Notes: generated from the letters alone by a model not told the origin. A stretch of DNA of 64,000 nucleotides from Karalla daura (GCA_029224185.1 CM055191.1:25551805-25615804); one strand, 5' to 3'; shown: positions 17,442-31,219, counted from the stretch's first letter. Made by a program: numbers and translations.

Positions 17442-20400
17442 GGCTCAACTTGGCCCAAACTGCACAGCAAAATGCCTGTATTGTGTTCAGAAAGCCAACA
17501 TGATGAATGTGGTAGAAAGAGCTTCTGAAATGCATCTTCCCACAGTATGACGCTTGCAGTTCTGTGAAACGGCCGAAATCGGATCTGTGTTCACAATACA
17601 GGCAATTTGATGTATAGTAGAGGCCAACATGCTGAAGGTGGCAGCAAAAGCTTCTCAAATGCGTTTTCTCAGTTTTGCGTTCGCAGTTCTATAAAAAGGC
17701 TCAACTTGGCTTTCAGAACACATTACAGGCATTTTGCTGTGCAGTTTGGGCCAACATGATGAATGTGGTAGAAAGGGCGTCTGAAATGCATTTTCACTCA
17801 GTTTCACGGTTGTAGTTCTGTGAAACGGCCGAAATCGGCTTTGTGAACACAATACAGGCAATTTGCTGTATAGTAGGGGCCAATATGCTGAAGGTGGCAG
17901 CAAAAGCTTCTCAAATGCGTTTTCTCAGTTTCGCGTTCGCAGTTCTATAAAAAGGCTCAACTTGGCTTTCAGAACACATTGCAGGCATTTTGCTGTGCAG
18001 TTTGGGCCAACATGATGAATGTGGTAGAAAGAGCTTCTGAAATGCATCTTCCCACAGTTTCACACTTGCAGTTCTGTGAAACGGCCGAAATCGGCTTTGT
18101 GAACACAATACAGGCAATTTGCTGTACAGTCGTGGCCAACATGCTGAAGGTGGCAGCAAAAGCTTCTCAAATGCGTTTCTCAGTTTCGTGTTCGTAGTTC
18201 TATAAAAAGGCTCAACTTGGCTTTCAGAACACATTACAGGCATTTTGCTGTGCAGTTTGGGCCAACATGATGAATTTGGTAGAAAGAGCTTCTGACATGC
18301 ATTTTCACTCAGTTTCACGGTTGTAGTTCTGTGAAACGGCCGAAATCGGCTTTGTGAACACAATACAGGCAATTTGATGTATAGTAGAGGCCAACATGCT
18401 GAAGGTGGCAGCAAAAGCTTCTCAAATGCGTCTTCGCAGTTTCGCGTTTGCAGTTCTATAAAAAGGCTCAACTTGGCTTTCAGAACACATTACAGGCATT
18501 TTGCTGTGCAGTTTGGGCCAACATGATGAATGTGGTAGAAAGAGCTTCTGAAATGCATCTTCCCACAGTTTGACGCTTGCAGTTCTGTGAAACAGCCGAA
18601 ATCGGCTTTGTGAACACAATACAGGCAATTTGCGGTTTAGTAGGGGCCAAAGTGCTGACCATGGAAGCAACAGCTTCTCAAATGCGTTTCTCAGTTTCGT
18701 GTTCGTAGTTCTATTAAAAGGCTCAACTTGGCTTTCAGAACACATTGCAGGCATTTTGCTGTGCAGTTTGGGCCAACATGATGAATGTGGTAGAAAGAGC
18801 TTCTGAAATGCATCTTCCCACAGTTTCACACTTGCAGTTCTGTGAAACGGCCGAAATCGGCTTTGTGAACACAATACAGGCAATTTGCTGTACAGTCGTG
18901 GCCAACATGCTGAAGGTGGCAGCAAAAGCTTCTCAAATGCGTTTCTCAGTTTCGTGTTCGTAGTTCTATAAAAAGGCTCAACTTGGCTTTCAGAACACAT
19001 TACAGGCATTTTGCTGTGCAGTTTGGGCCAACATGATGAATTTGGTAGAAAGAGCTTCTGACATGCATTTTCACTCAGTTTCACGGTTGTAGTTCTGTGA
19101 AACGGCCGAAATCGGCTTTGTGAACACAATACAGGCAATTTGATGTATAGTAGAGGCCAACATGCTGAAGGTGGCAGCAAAAGCTTCTCAAATGCGTCTT
19201 CGCAGTTTCGCGTTTGCAGTTCTATAAAAAGGCTCAACTTGGCTTTCAGAACACATTACAGGCATTTTGCTGTGCAGTTTGGGCCAACATGATGAATGTG
19301 GTAGAAAGAGCTTCTGAAATGCATCTTCCCACAGTTTGACGCTTGCAGTTCTGTGAAACGGCCGAAATCGGCTTTGTGAACACAATACAGGCAATTTGCG
19401 GTTTAGTAGGGGCCAAAGTGCTGACCATGGAAGCAACAGCTTCTCAAATGCGTTTCTCAGTTTCGCGTTCGTAGTTCTATAAAAAGGCTCAACTTGGCTT
19501 TCAGAACACATTACAGGTTTTTTGCTGTGCAGTTTGGGCCAACATGATGAATGTGGTAGAAAGAGCTTCTGAAATGCACCTTCCCACAGTTTCACGCTCG
19601 CAGTTCTTTGAAACGGCCGAAATCGGCTTTTCGAACACAATACAGGCAATTTGCTGTACAGTAGAGGACAACATGCTGAACATGGCAGCAACAACTTCTC
19701 AAATGCGTTTTCTGTTTCGCGTTTGCAGTTCTATAAAAAGGCTCAACTTGGCTTTCAGAACACATTACAGGCATTTTGCTGTGCAGTTTGGGCCAACATG
19801 ATGAATTTGGTAGAAAGAGCTTCTGACATGCATTTTCACTCAGTTTCACGGTTGTAGTTCTGTGAAACGGCCGAAATCGGCTTTGTGAACACAATACAGT
19901 CAATTTGCTGTGCAGTCGTGGCCAACATGCTGAAGGTGGCAGCAAAAGCTTCTCAAATGCGTTTTCTGTTTCGCGTTTGCAGTTCTATAAAAAGGCTCAA
20001 CTTGGCTTTCAGAACACATTACAGGCATTTTGCTGTGCAGTTTGGGCCAACATGATGAATTTGGTAGAAAGAGCTTCTGACATGCATTTTCACTCAGTTT
20101 CACGGTTGTAGTTCTGTGAAACGGCCGAAATCGGCTTTGTGAACACAATACAGGCAATTTGATGTATAGTAGAGGCCAACATGCTGAAGGTGGCAGCAAA
20201 AGCTTCTCAAATGCGTCTTCGCAGTTTCGCGTTTGCAGTTCTATAAAAAGGCTCAACTTGGCTTTCAGAACACATTACAGGCATTTTGCTGTGCAGTTTG
20301 GGCCAACATGATGAATGTGGTAGAAAGAGCTTCTGAAATGCATCTTCCCACAGTTTGACGCTTGCAGTTCTGTGAAACGGCCGAAATCGGCTTTGTGAAC

Positions 20401-22800
20401 ACAATACAGGCAATTTGCGGTTTAGTAGGGGCCAAAGTGCTGACCATGGAAGCAACAGCTTCTCAAATGCGTTTCTCAGTTTCGCGTTCGTAGTTCTATA
20501 AAAAGGCTCAACTTGGCTTTCAGAACACATTACAGGTTTTTTGCTGTGCAGTTTGGGCCAACATGATGAATGTGGTAGAAAGAGCTTCTGAAATGCACCT
20601 TCCCACAGTTTCACGCTCGCAGTTCTTTGAAACGGCCGAAATCGGCTTTTCGAACACAATACAGGCAATTTGCTGTACAGTAGAGGACAACATGCTGAAC
20701 ATGGCAGCAACAACTTCTCAAATGCGTTTCTCAGTTTCGTGTTCGTAGTTCTATTAAAAGGCTCAACTTGGCTTTCAGAACACATTGCAGGCATTTTGCT
20801 GTGCAGTTTGGGCCAACATGATGAATGTGGTAGAAAGAGCTTCTGAAATGCATCTTCCCACAGTTTCACACTTGCAGTTCTGTGAAACGGCCGAAATCGG
20901 CTTTGTGAACACAATACAGGCAATTTGCTGTACAGTCGTGGCCAACATGCTGAAGGTGGCAGCAAAAGCTTCTCAAATGCGTTTCTCAGTTTCGTGTTCG
21001 TAGTTCTATAAAAAGGCTCAACTTGGCTTTCAGAACACATTACAGGCATTTTGCTGTGCAGTTTGGGCCAACATGATGAATTTGGTAGAAAGAGCTTCTG
21101 ACATGCATTTTCACTCAGTTTCACGGTTGTAGTTCTGTGAAACGGCCGAAATCGGCTTTGTGAACACAATACAGGCAATTTGATGTATAGTAGAGGCCAA
21201 CATGCTGAAGGTGGCAGCAAAAGCTTCTCAAATGCGTCTTCGCAGTTTCGCGTTTGCAGTTCTATAAAAAGGCTCAACTTGGCTTTCAGAACACATTACA
21301 GGCATTTTGCTGTGCAGTTTGGGCCAACATGATGAATGTGGTAGAAAGAGCTTCTGAAATGCATCTTCCCACAGTTTGACGCTTGCAGTTCTGTGAAACA
21401 GCCGAAATCGGCTTTGTGAACACAATACAGGCAATTTGCGGTTTAGTAGGGGCCAAAGTGCTGACCATGGAAGCAACAGCTTCTCAAATGCGTTTCTCAG
21501 TTTCGTGTTCGTAGTTCTATTAAAAGGCTCAACTTGGCTTTCAGAACACATTGCAGGCATTTTGCTGTGCAGTTTGGGCCAACATGATGAATGTGGTAGA
21601 AAGAGCTTCTGAAATGCATCTTCCCACAGTTTCACACTTGCAGTTCTGTGAAACGGCCGAAATCGGCTTTGTGAACACAATACAGGCAATTTGCTGTACA
21701 GTCGTGGCCAAAGTGCTGACCATGGAAGCAACAGCTTCTCAAATGCGTTTCTCAGTTTCGTGTTCGTAGTTCTATTAAAAGGCTCAACTTGGCTTTCAGA
21801 ACACATTGCAGGCATTTTGCTGTGCAGTTTGGGCCAACATGATGAATGTGGTAGAAAGAGCTTCTGAAATGCATCTTCCCACAGTTTCACACTTGCAGTT
21901 CTGTGAAACGGCCGAAATCGGCTTTGTGAACACAATACAGGCAATTTGCTGTACAGTCGTGGCCAACATGCTGAAGGTGGCAGCAAAAGCTTCTCAAATG
22001 CGTTTCTCAGTTTCGTGTTCGTAGTTCTATAAAAAGGCTCAACTTGGCTTTCAGAACACATTACAGGCATTTTGCTGTGCAGTTTGGGCCAACATGATGA
22101 ATTTGGTAGAAAGAGCTTCTGACATGCATTTTCACTCAGTTTCACGGTTGTAGTTCTGTGAAACGGCCGAAATCGGCTTTGTGAACACAATACAGGCAAT
22201 TTGATGTATAGTAGAGGCCAACATGCTGAAGGTGGCAGCAAAAGCTTCTCAAATGCGTCTTCGCAGTTTCGCGTTTGCAGTTCTATAAAAAGGCTCAACT
22301 TGGCTTTCAGAACACATTACAGGCATTTTGCTGTGCAGTTTGGGCCAACATGATGAATGTGGTAGAAAGAGCTTCTGAAATGCATCTTCCCACAGTTTGA
22401 CGCTTGCAGTTCTGTGAAACGGCCGAAATCGGCTTTGTGAACACAATACAGGCAATTTGCGGTTTAGTAGGGGCCAAAGTGCTGACCATGGAAGCAACAG
22501 CTTCTCAAATGCGTTTCTCAGTTTCGCGTTCGTAGTTCTATAAAAAGGCTCAACTTGGCTTTCAGAACACATTACAGGTTTTTTGCTGTGCAGTTTGGGC
22601 CAACATGATGAATGTGGTAGAAAGAGCTTCTGAAATGCACCTTCCCACAGTTTCACGCTCGCAGTTCTTTGAAACGGCCGAAATCGGCTTTTCGAACACA
22701 ATACAGGCAATTTGCTGTACAGTAGAGGACAACATGCTGAGCATGGCAGCAACAACTTCTCAAATGCGTTTTCTGTTTCGCGTTTGCAGTTGTATAAAAA
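17442..22800. repeat. Block: N O X Y Z' X Y Z E' Y/B Y Z E X Y Z' X/Z' X Y Z E''
   Basis: Two A-lineage monomers (N and O, 17442-17953) are followed directly by X, then XYZ cassettes to the last E'' at 22547. The O at 17698 leads straight into X without a detectable chimera. Confidence 0.88.
21526..21780. repeat. Chimeric monomer X/Z' (255 bp)
   Basis: It has an X A half (CACACTTGCAG) and B start (TGTACAGTCGTGGCC) joined to AAAGTGCTGACCATGG and the TATTAAAA end of Z'. It is followed by a full X at 21781. The exchange deleted Y between an X and a Z'. Confidence 0.87.
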
Positions 22801-23312
22801 GGCTCAACTTGGCCCAAACTGCACAGCAAAATGCCTGTATTGTGTTCAGAAAGCCAACATGATGAATGTGGTAGAAAGAGCTTCTGAAATGCATCTTCCC
22901 ACAGTATGACGCTTGCAGTTCTGTGAAACGGCCGAAATCGGATCTGTGTTCACAATACAGGCAATTTGATGTATAGTAGAGGCCAACATGCTGAAGGTGG
23001 CAGCAAAAGCTTCTCAAATGCGTTTTCTCAGTTTTGCGTTCGCAGTTCTATAAAAAGGCTCAACTTGGCTTTCTTCACTCATTACAGGCATTTTGCTGTG
23101 CAGTTTGGGCCAACATGATGAATGTGGTAGAAAGGGCGTCTGAAATGCATTTTCACTCAGTTTCACGGTTGTAGTTCTGTGAAACGGCCGAAATCGGCTT
23201 TGTGAACACAATACAGGCAATTTGCTGTATAGTAGGGGCCAATATGCTGAAGGTGGCAGCAAAAGCTTCTCAAATGCGTTTTCTCAGTTTCGCGTTCGCA
23301 GTTCTATAAAAA

Positions 23313-23567
23313 GGCTCAACTTGGCTTTCTTTACACATTACAGGCATTTTGCGGTGCAGTTTGGCCCAACATGATGAATGTGGTAGAAAGAGCTTCTGAA
23401 ATGCATCTTCCCACAGCTTCACGCTCGCAGTTCTGTGAAACGGCCAAAATCGGCATTGTGAACATAATACAGGCAATTTGCTCGACAGTAGTGGCCAAAA
23501 TGCTGAGCATGGCAGCAACAGCGTCTCGAATGCGTTTCTCAGTTTCGTGTTCGTAGTTCTATAAAAA
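23313..23567. repeat. Monomer type G' (255 bp, P/G chimera)
   Basis: The left arm CTTTCTTTACACATTACAGG is that of type P, while the rest, from CACAGCTTCACG onward, is type G. It therefore joins an O to an H and skips P through F. Copies start at 12852 (with a private CTTACCACAG), 23313, 27905, 33518, 38110, 39131, 43978 and 51375. G' is always preceded by O, most often the TTCACTCATT form of O. Confidence 0.88.
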
Positions 23568-25109
23568 GGCTCAACTTGGCTTTCAGAACACATTACAGGC
23601 ATTTTGCTGTGTAGTTTAGGCCAACATGATGAATGTGGTAGAAAGAGCTTCTGAAATGCATCTTCCCACAGTTTGACGCTCGCAGTTCTGTAAAACGGCC
23701 GAAATCGGCTTTGTGTTCACAATATAGGCAATTTGATGTATAGTAGAGGCCAACATGCCGAAGGTGGCAGCAAAAGCTTCTCAAATGCGTCTTCTCAGCT
23801 TCGCGTTCGCAGTTCTACAAATAGGCTCAACTTGGCTTTCTTCACACATTACAGGCATTTTGCTGTGCAGTTTAGGCCAACATGATGAATGTGGTAGAAA
23901 GAGTTTCTGAAATGCATCTTCCCACAGTTTGACGCTCGCATTTCTGTGAAATGGCCGAAATCGGCTTTGTGAACACAATACAGTCAATTTGCTGTGCAGT
24001 CGTGGCCAACATGCTGAAGGTGGCAGCAAAAGCTTCTCAAATGCGTTTTCTGTTTCGCGTTTGCAGCTCTATAAAAAGGCTCAACTTGGCCCAAACTGCA
24101 CAGCAAAATGCCTGTATTGTGTTCAGAAAGCCAACATGATGAATGTGGTAGAAAGAGCTTCTGAAATGCATTTTCACTCAGTTTCACGGTTGTCGTTCTG
24201 TGAAATGGCCGAAATCGGCTTTGTGAACACAATACAGGCAATTTGCTGTATAGTAGGGGCCAATATGCTGAAGGTGGCAGCAAAAGCTTCTCAAATGCGT
24301 TTTCTCAGTTTCGCGTTCGCAGTTCTATAAAAAGGCTCAACTTGGCCCAAACTGCACAGCAAAATGCCTGTAATGTGTTCAGAAAGCCAACATGATGAAT
24401 GTGGTAGAAAGAGCTTCTGAAATGCATCTTCCCACAGTATGACGCTCGCAGTTCTGTAAAACGGCCGAAATCGGCTTTGTGAACACAATACAGGCAATTT
24501 GCGGTTTAGTAGGGGCCAAAGTGCTGACCATGGAAGCAACAGCTTCTCAAATGCGTTTCTCTGTTTCGCGTTCGTAGTTCTATAAAAAGGCTCAACTTGG
24601 CTTTCAGAACACATTACAGGCATTTTGCTGTGCAGTTTAGGCCAACATGATGAATGTGGTAGAAAGAGCTTCTGAAATGCATCTTCCCACAGTTTGACGC
24701 TCGCAGTTCTGTAAAACGGCCGAAATCGGCTTTGTGAACACAATACAGGCAATTTGCGGTTTAGTAGGGGCCAAAGTGCTGACCATGGAAGCAACAGCTT
24801 CTCAAATGCGTTTCTCAGTTTCGCGTTCGTAGTTCTATAAAAAGGCTCAACTTGGCTTTCAGAACACATTACAGGCATTTTGCTGTGCAGTTTAGGCCAA
24901 CATGATGAATGTGGTAGAAAGAGCTTCTGAAATGCATCTTCCCACAGTTTGACGCTCGCAGTTCTGTAAAACGGCCGAAATCGGCTTTGTGTTCACAATA
25001 TAGGCAATTTGATGTATAGTAGAGGACAACATGCCGAAGGTGGCAGCAAAAGCTTCTCAAATGCGTTTTCTGTTTCGCGTTTGCAGTTCTATAAAAAGGC
25101 TCAACTTGG

Positions 25110-25150
25110 CCCAAACTGCACAGCAAAATGCCTGTGTTGTGTTCAGAAAG
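25110..25150 (-). repeat. 41-bp micro-inversion, TGTT form (in type N)
   Basis: This is a third state of the inverted block, reading CTGTGTTGTG, one substitution from the TATT form. I see it only in the type N copies starting at 25098, 35303, 46782 and 55200, all following type M. It is a useful haplotype tag for the duplicated HOR blocks. Confidence 0.9.
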
Positions 25151-25609
25151 CCAACATGATGAATGTGGTAGAAAGAGCTTCTGAAATGCATCTTCCCACA
25201 GTATGACGCTTGCAGTTCTGTGAAACGGCCGAAATCGGATCTGTGTTCACAATACAGGCAATTTGATGTATAGTAGAGGCCAACATGCTGAAGGTGGCAG
25301 CAAAAGCTTCTCAAATGCGTTTTCTCAGTTTTGCGTTCGCAGTTCTATAAAAAGGCTCAACTTGGCTTTCTTCACACATTACAGGCATTTTGCTGTGCAG
25401 TTTGGGCCAACATGATGAATGTGGTAGAAAGGGCGTCTGAAATGCATTTTCACTCAGTTTCACGGTTGTAGTTCTGTGAAACGGCCGAAATCGGCTTTGT
25501 GAACACAATACAGGCAATTTGCTGTATAGTAGGGGCCAATATGCTGAAGGTGGCAGCAAAAGCTTCTCAAATGCGTTTTCTCAGTTTCGCGTTCGCAGTT
25601 CTATAAAAA

Positions 25610-25864
25610 GGCTCAACTTGGCTTTCTTTACACATTACAGGCATTTTGCGGTGCAGTTTGGCCCAACATGATGAATGTGGTAGAAAGAGCTTCTGAAATG
25701 CATCTTCCCACAGTTTGAGGCTCGCAGTTCTGTGAAACGGCCGAAATCGGCATTGTGAACATAATACGGGCAATTTGCTCGACAGTAGTGGCCAAAATGC
25801 TGAGCATGGCAGCAACAGCGTCTCGAATGCGTTTCTCAGTTTCGTGTTCGTAGTTCTATAAAAA
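25610..25864. repeat. Monomer type P (255 bp, HOR position 16)
   Basis: Diagnostics: CTTTCTTTACACATTACAGG, TTTTGCGGTGCAGTTTGGCCC, CAGTTTGAGGCTCGC, CATAATACGGGCAATTTG and GCGTCTCGAATG. Further copies start at 6473 (with private GCATTATGCGG and AAACAGCCG), 29691, 35815, 41683, 47294, 53672, 55712, 58518 and a partial at 63874. It is always followed by A, closing the 16-mer cycle. Confidence 0.92.
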
Positions 25865-26372
25865 GGCTCAACTTGGCTTTCAGAACACATTACAGGCATT
25901 TTGCTGTGCAGTTTAGGCCAACATGATGAATATGGTAGAAAGAGCTATTGAAATGCATCTTCCCACAGTTTGACGCTCGCAATTCTGTAAAACGGCCGAA
26001 ATCGGCTTTGTGTTCACAATACAGGCAATTTGATGTATAGTAGAGGCCAACATGCCGAAGGTGGCAGCAAAAGCTTCTCAAATGCGTTTTCTGTTTCGCG
26101 TTTGCAGTTCTATAAAAAGGCTCAACTTGGCTTTCTTCACACATTACAGGCATTTTGCTGTGCAGTTTAGGCCAACATGATGAATGTGGTAGAATGAGCT
26201 TCTGAAATGCATCTTCCCACAGTTTGACGCTCGCAGTTCTGTGAAATGGCCGAAATCGGCTTTGTGAACACAATACAGTCAATTTGCTGTGCAGTCGTGG
26301 CCAACATGCTGAAGGTGGCAGCAAAAGCTTCTCAAATGCGTTTTCTGTTTCGCGTTTGCAGTTCTATAAAAA

Positions 26373-26627
26373 GGCTCAACTTGGCTTTCTTCACACATCA
26401 CAGGCATTTTGCTGTGCAGTTTGGGCCAACATGATGAATGTGGTAGAAAGAGCTTCTGAAATGCATTTTCACTCAGTTTCACGGTTGTAGTTCTGTGAAA
26501 TGGCCGAAATCGGCTTTGTGAACACAATACAGGCAATTTGCTGTACAGTCGTGGCCAACATGCTGAAGGTGGCAGCAAAAGCTTCTCAAATGCGTTTCTC
26601 AGTTTCGTGTTCGTAGTTCTATAAAAA
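26373..26627. repeat. Chimeric monomer C/X (255 bp)
   Basis: The left part is type C (TTCACACATCACAGG, GGTTGTAGTTCTGTGAAATGG); the B half is type X (TGTACAGTCGTGGCC, CAGTTTCGTGTTCG). It links B to Y. Copies start at 26373, 36578 and 42446. The same breakpoint in all three indicates a single exchange followed by duplication. Confidence 0.9.
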
Positions 26628-27392
26628 GGCTCAACTTGGCTTTCAGAACAAATTACAGGCATTTTGCTGTGCAGTTTGGGCCAACATGATGAATTTGGTA
26701 GAAAGAGCTTCTGACATGCATTTTCACTCAGTTTCACGGTTGTAGTTCTGTGAAACGGCCGAAATCGGCTTTGTGAACACAATACAGGCAATTTGATGTA
26801 TAGTAGAGGCCAACATGCTGAAGGTGGCAGCAAAAGCTTCTCAAATGCGTCTTCGCAGTTTCGCGTTTGCAGTTCTATAAAAAGGCTCAACTTGGCTTTC
26901 AGAACACATTACAGGCATTTTGCTGTGCAGTTTGGGCCAACATGATGAATGTGGTAGAAAGAGCTTCTGAAATGCATCTTCCCACAGTTTGACGCTTGCA
27001 GTTCTGTGAAACGGCCGAAATCGGCTTTGTGAACACAATACAGGCAATTTGCGGTTTAGTAGGGGCCAAAGTGCTGACCATGGAAGCAACAGCTTCTCAA
27101 ATGCGTTTCTCAGTTTCGCGTTCGTAGTTCTATAAAAAGGCTCAACTTGGCTTTCAGAACACATTACAGGTTTTTTGCTGTGCAGTTTGGGCCAACATGA
27201 TGAATGTGGTAGAAAGAGCTTCTGAAATGCACCTTCCCACAGTTTCACGCTCGCAGTTCTTTGAAACGGCCGAAATCGGCTTTTCGAACACAATACAGGC
27301 AATTTGCTGTACAGTAGAGGACAACATGCTGAGCATGGCAGCAACAACTTCTCAAATGCGTTTTCTGTTTCGCGTTTGCAGTTGTATAAAAA

Positions 27393-30300
27393 GGCTCAAC
27401 TTGGCCCAAACTGCACAGCAAAATGCCTGTATTGTGTTCAGAAAGCCAACATGATGAATGTGGTAGAAAGAGCTTCTGAAATGCATCTTCCCACAGTATG
27501 ACGCTTGCAGTTCTGTGAAACGGCCGAAATCGGATCTGTGTTCACAATACAGGCAATTTGATGTATAGTAGAGGCCAACATGCTGAAGGTGGCAGCAAAA
27601 GCTTCTCAAATGCGTTTTCTCAGTTTTGCGTTCGCAGTTCTATAAAAAGGCTCAACTTGGCTTTCTTCACTCATTACAGGCATTTTGCTGTGCAGTTTGG
27701 GCCAACATGATGAATGTGGTAGAAAGGGCGTCTGAAATGCATTTTCACTCAGTTTCACGGTTGTAGTTCTGTGAAACGGCCGAAATCGGCTTTGTGAACA
27801 CAATACAGGCAATTTGCTGTATAGTAGGGGCCAATATGCTGAAGGTGGCAGCAAAAGCTTCTCAAATGCGTTTTCTCAGTTTCGCGTTCGCAGTTCTATA
27901 AAAAGGCTCAACTTGGCTTTCTTTACACATTACAGGCATTTTGCGGTGCAGTTTGGCCCAACATGATGAATGTGGTAGAAAGAGCTTCTGAAATGCATCT
28001 TCCCACAGCTTCACGCTCGCAGTTCTGTGAAACGGCCAAAATCGGCATTGTGAACATAATACAGGCAATTTGCTCGACAGTAGTGGCCAAAATGCTGAGC
28101 ATGGCAGCAACAGCGTCTCGAATGCGTTTCTCAGTTTCGTGTTCGTAGTTCTATAAAAAGGCTCAACTTGGCTTTCAGAACACATTACAGGCATTTTGCT
28201 GTGCAGTTTAGGCCAACATGATGAATGTGGTAGAAAGAGCTTCTGAAATGCACCTTCCCACAGTTTCACGCTCGCAGTTCTTTGAAACGGCCGAAATCGG
28301 CTTTTCGAACACAATACAGGCAATTTGCTGTACAGTAGAGGACAACATGCTGAACATGGCAGCAACAACTTCTCAAATGCGTTTCTCAGTTTCGTGTTCG
28401 TAGTTCTATTAAAAGGCTCAACTTGGCTTTCAGAACACATTGCAGGCATTTTGCTGTGCAGTTTGGGCCAACATGATGAATGTGGTAGAAAGAGCTTCTG
28501 AAATGCATCTTCCCACAGCTTCACGCTCGCAGTTCTGTGAAACGGCCGAAATCAGCATTGTGAACATAATACAGGCAATTTGCTCGACAGTAGTGGCCAA
28601 AATGCTGAGCATGGCAGCAACAGCGTCTCGAATGCGTTTCTCAGTTTCGTGTTCGTAGTTCTATAAAAAGGCTCAACTTGGCTTTCAGAACACATAACAG
28701 GCATTTTGCGGTGCAGTTTGGCCCAACATGATGAATGTGGTAGAAAGAGCTTCTGAAATGCATCTTCCCACAGCTTCACGCTCGCAGTTCTGTGAAACGG
28801 CCAAAATCGGCATTGTGAACATAATACAGGCAATTTGCTCGACAGTAGTGGCCAAAATGCTGAGCATGGCAGCAACAGCGTCTCGAATGCGTTTCTCAGT
28901 TTCGTGTTCGTAGTTCTATAAAAAGGCTCAACTTGGCTTTCAGAACACATTACAGGCATTTTGCTGTGCAGTTTAGGCCAACATGATGAATGTGGTAGAA
29001 AGAGCTTCTGAAATGCATCTTCCCACAGTTTGACGCTCGCAGTTCTGTAAAACGGCCGAAATCGGCTTTGTGTTCACAATATAGGCAATTTGATGTATAG
29101 TAGAGGCCAACATGCCGAAGGTGGCAGCAAAAGCTTCTCAAATGCGTCTTCTCAGCTTCGCGTTCGCAGTTCTACAAATAGGCTCAACTTGGCTTTCTTC
29201 ACACATTACAGGCATTTTGCTGTGCAGTTTAGGCCAACATGATGAATGTGGTAGAAAGAGTTTCTGAAATGCATCTTCCCACAGTTTGACGCTCGCATTT
29301 CTGTGAAATGGCCGAAATCGGCTTTGTGAACACAATACAGTCAATTTGCTGTGCAGTCGTGGCCAACATGCTGAAGGTGGCAGCAAAAGCTTCTCAAATG
29401 CGTTTTCTGTTTCGCGTTTGCAGTTCTATAAAAAGGCTCAACTTGGCCCAAACTGCACAGCAAAATGCCTGTATTGTGTTCAGAAAGCCAACATGATGAA
29501 TGTGGTAGAAAGAGCTTCTGAAATGCATTTTCACTCAGTTTCACGGTTGTCGTTCTGTGAAATGGCCGAAATCGGCTTTGTGAACACAATACAGGCAATT
29601 TGCTGTATAGTAGGGGCCAATATGCTGAAGGTGGCAGCAAAAGCTTCTCAAATGCGTTTTCTCAGTTTCGCGTTCGCAGTTCTATAAAAAGGCTCAACTT
29701 GGCTTTCTTTACACATTACAGGCATTTTGCGGTGCAGTTTGGCCCAACATGATGAATGTGGTAGAAAGAGCTTCTGAAATGCATCTTCCCACAGTTTGAG
29801 GCTCGCAGTTCTGTGAAACGGCCGAAATCGGCATTGTGAACATAATACGGGCAATTTGCTCGACAGTAGTGGCCAAAATGCTGAGCATGGCAGCAACAGC
29901 GTCTCGAATGCGTTTCTCAGTTTCGTGTTCGTAGTTCTATAAAAAGGCTCAACTTGGCTTTCAGAACACATTACAGGCATTTTGCTGTGCAGTTTAGGCC
30001 AACATGATGAATATGGTAGAAAGAGCTATTGAAATGCATCTTCCCACAGTTTGACGCTCGCAATTCTGTAAAACGGCCGAAATCGGCTTTGTGTTCACAA
30101 TACAGGCAATTTGATGTATAGTAGAGGCCAACATGCCGAAGGTGGCAGCAAAAGCTTCTCAAATGCGTTTTCTGTTTCGCGTTTGCAGTTCTATAAAAAG
30201 GCTCAACTTGGCTTTCTTCACACATTACAGGCATTTTGCTGTGCAGTTTAGGCCAACATGATGAATGTGGTAGAATGAGCTTCTGAAATGCATCTTCCCA

Positions 30301-31219
30301 CAGTTTGACGCTCGCAGTTCTGTGAAATGGCCGAAATCGGCTTTGTGAACACAATACAGTCAATTTGCTGTGCAGTCGTGGCCAACATGCTGAAGGTGGC
30401 AGCAAAAGCTTCTCAAATGCGTTTTCTGTTTCGCGTTTGCAGTTCTATAAAAAGGCTCAACTTGGCTTTCTTCACACATCACAGGCATTTTGCTGTGCAG
30501 TTTGGGCCAACATGATGAATGTGGTAGAAAGAGCTTCTGAAATGCATTTTCACTCAGTTTCACGGTTGTAGTTCTGTGAAATGGCCGAAATCGGCTTTGT
30601 GAACACAATACAGGCAATTTGCTGTATAGTAGGGGCCAATATGCTGAAGGTGGCAGCAAAAGCTTCTCAAATGGGTTTTCTCAGTTTCGCGTTCGCAGTT
30701 CTATAAAAAGGCTCAACTTGGCCCAAACTGCACAGCAAAATGCCTGTAATGTGTTCAGAAAGCCAACATGATGAATGTGGTAGAAAGAGCTTCTGAAATG
30801 CATCTTCCCACAGTATGACGCTCGCAGTTCTGTAAAACGGCCGAAATCGGCTTTGTGAACACAATACAGGCAATTTGCGGTTTAGTAGGGGCCAAAGTGC
30901 TGACCATGGAAGCAACAGCTTCTCAAATGCGTTTCTCAGTTTCGCGTTCGTAGTTCTATAAAAAGGCTCAACTTGGCTTTCAGAACACATTACAGGTTTT
31001 TTGCTGTGCAGTTTGGGCCAACATGATGAATGTGGTAGAAAGAGCTTCTGAAATGCACCTTCCCACAGTTTCACGCTCGCAGTTCTTTGAAACGGCCGAA
31101 ATCGGCTTTTCGAACACAATACAGGCAATTTGCTGTACAGTAGAGGACAACATGCTGAACATGGCAGCAACAACTTCTCAAATGCGTTTCTCAGTTTCGT
31201 GTTCGTAGTTCTATTAAAA
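27393..31219. repeat. Block: N O G' H/E F G H I J P A B C D E
   Basis: This is an A-P lineage segment starting after E''. H/E at 28160 sends the array back to F, and the J at 29435 passes to P at 29691. D and E then lead into XYZ. Confidence 0.88.
28160..28414. repeat. Chimeric monomer H/E (255 bp)
   Basis: It has an H-like left arm with GCAGTTTAGGCC and then the E body (ATGCACCTTCCC, TTCTTTGAAAC, GAACATGGCAGCAACAAC). It follows G' and precedes F, so this exchange duplicated F and G within a short interval (28415-29180). Confidence 0.85.

Larger units (their letters stand above)
22801..27392. repeat. 18-mer derived HOR, copy 1
   Basis: The order is N O G' H I J K L M N O P A B C/X Y Z E'', 4,592 bp. 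It contains N and O twice, with different tags: the first O has TTCACTCATT and leads to G', the second has TTCACACATT and leads to P. Private changes include GTGTAGTTTAGG (23568 monomer) and GAACAAATTACAGG (26628 monomer). Confidence 0.9.

Noticed and set aside
20207..21277. 356-codon minus-strand open frame with 85-residue repeats, as a repeat-protein gene
   Set aside because: Equal-quality open frames appear in several frames and on both strands. They end wherever a 254- or 256-bp monomer changes phase and have no unique N- or C-terminal part. The open frame follows from a period divisible by three with few stops.
25610..25864. CENP-B box, prompted by ATACGGGC in type P
   Set aside because: The required TTCG upstream of A-N-N-CGGG is absent (TGAA occupies that place), and no other monomer contains CGGG.
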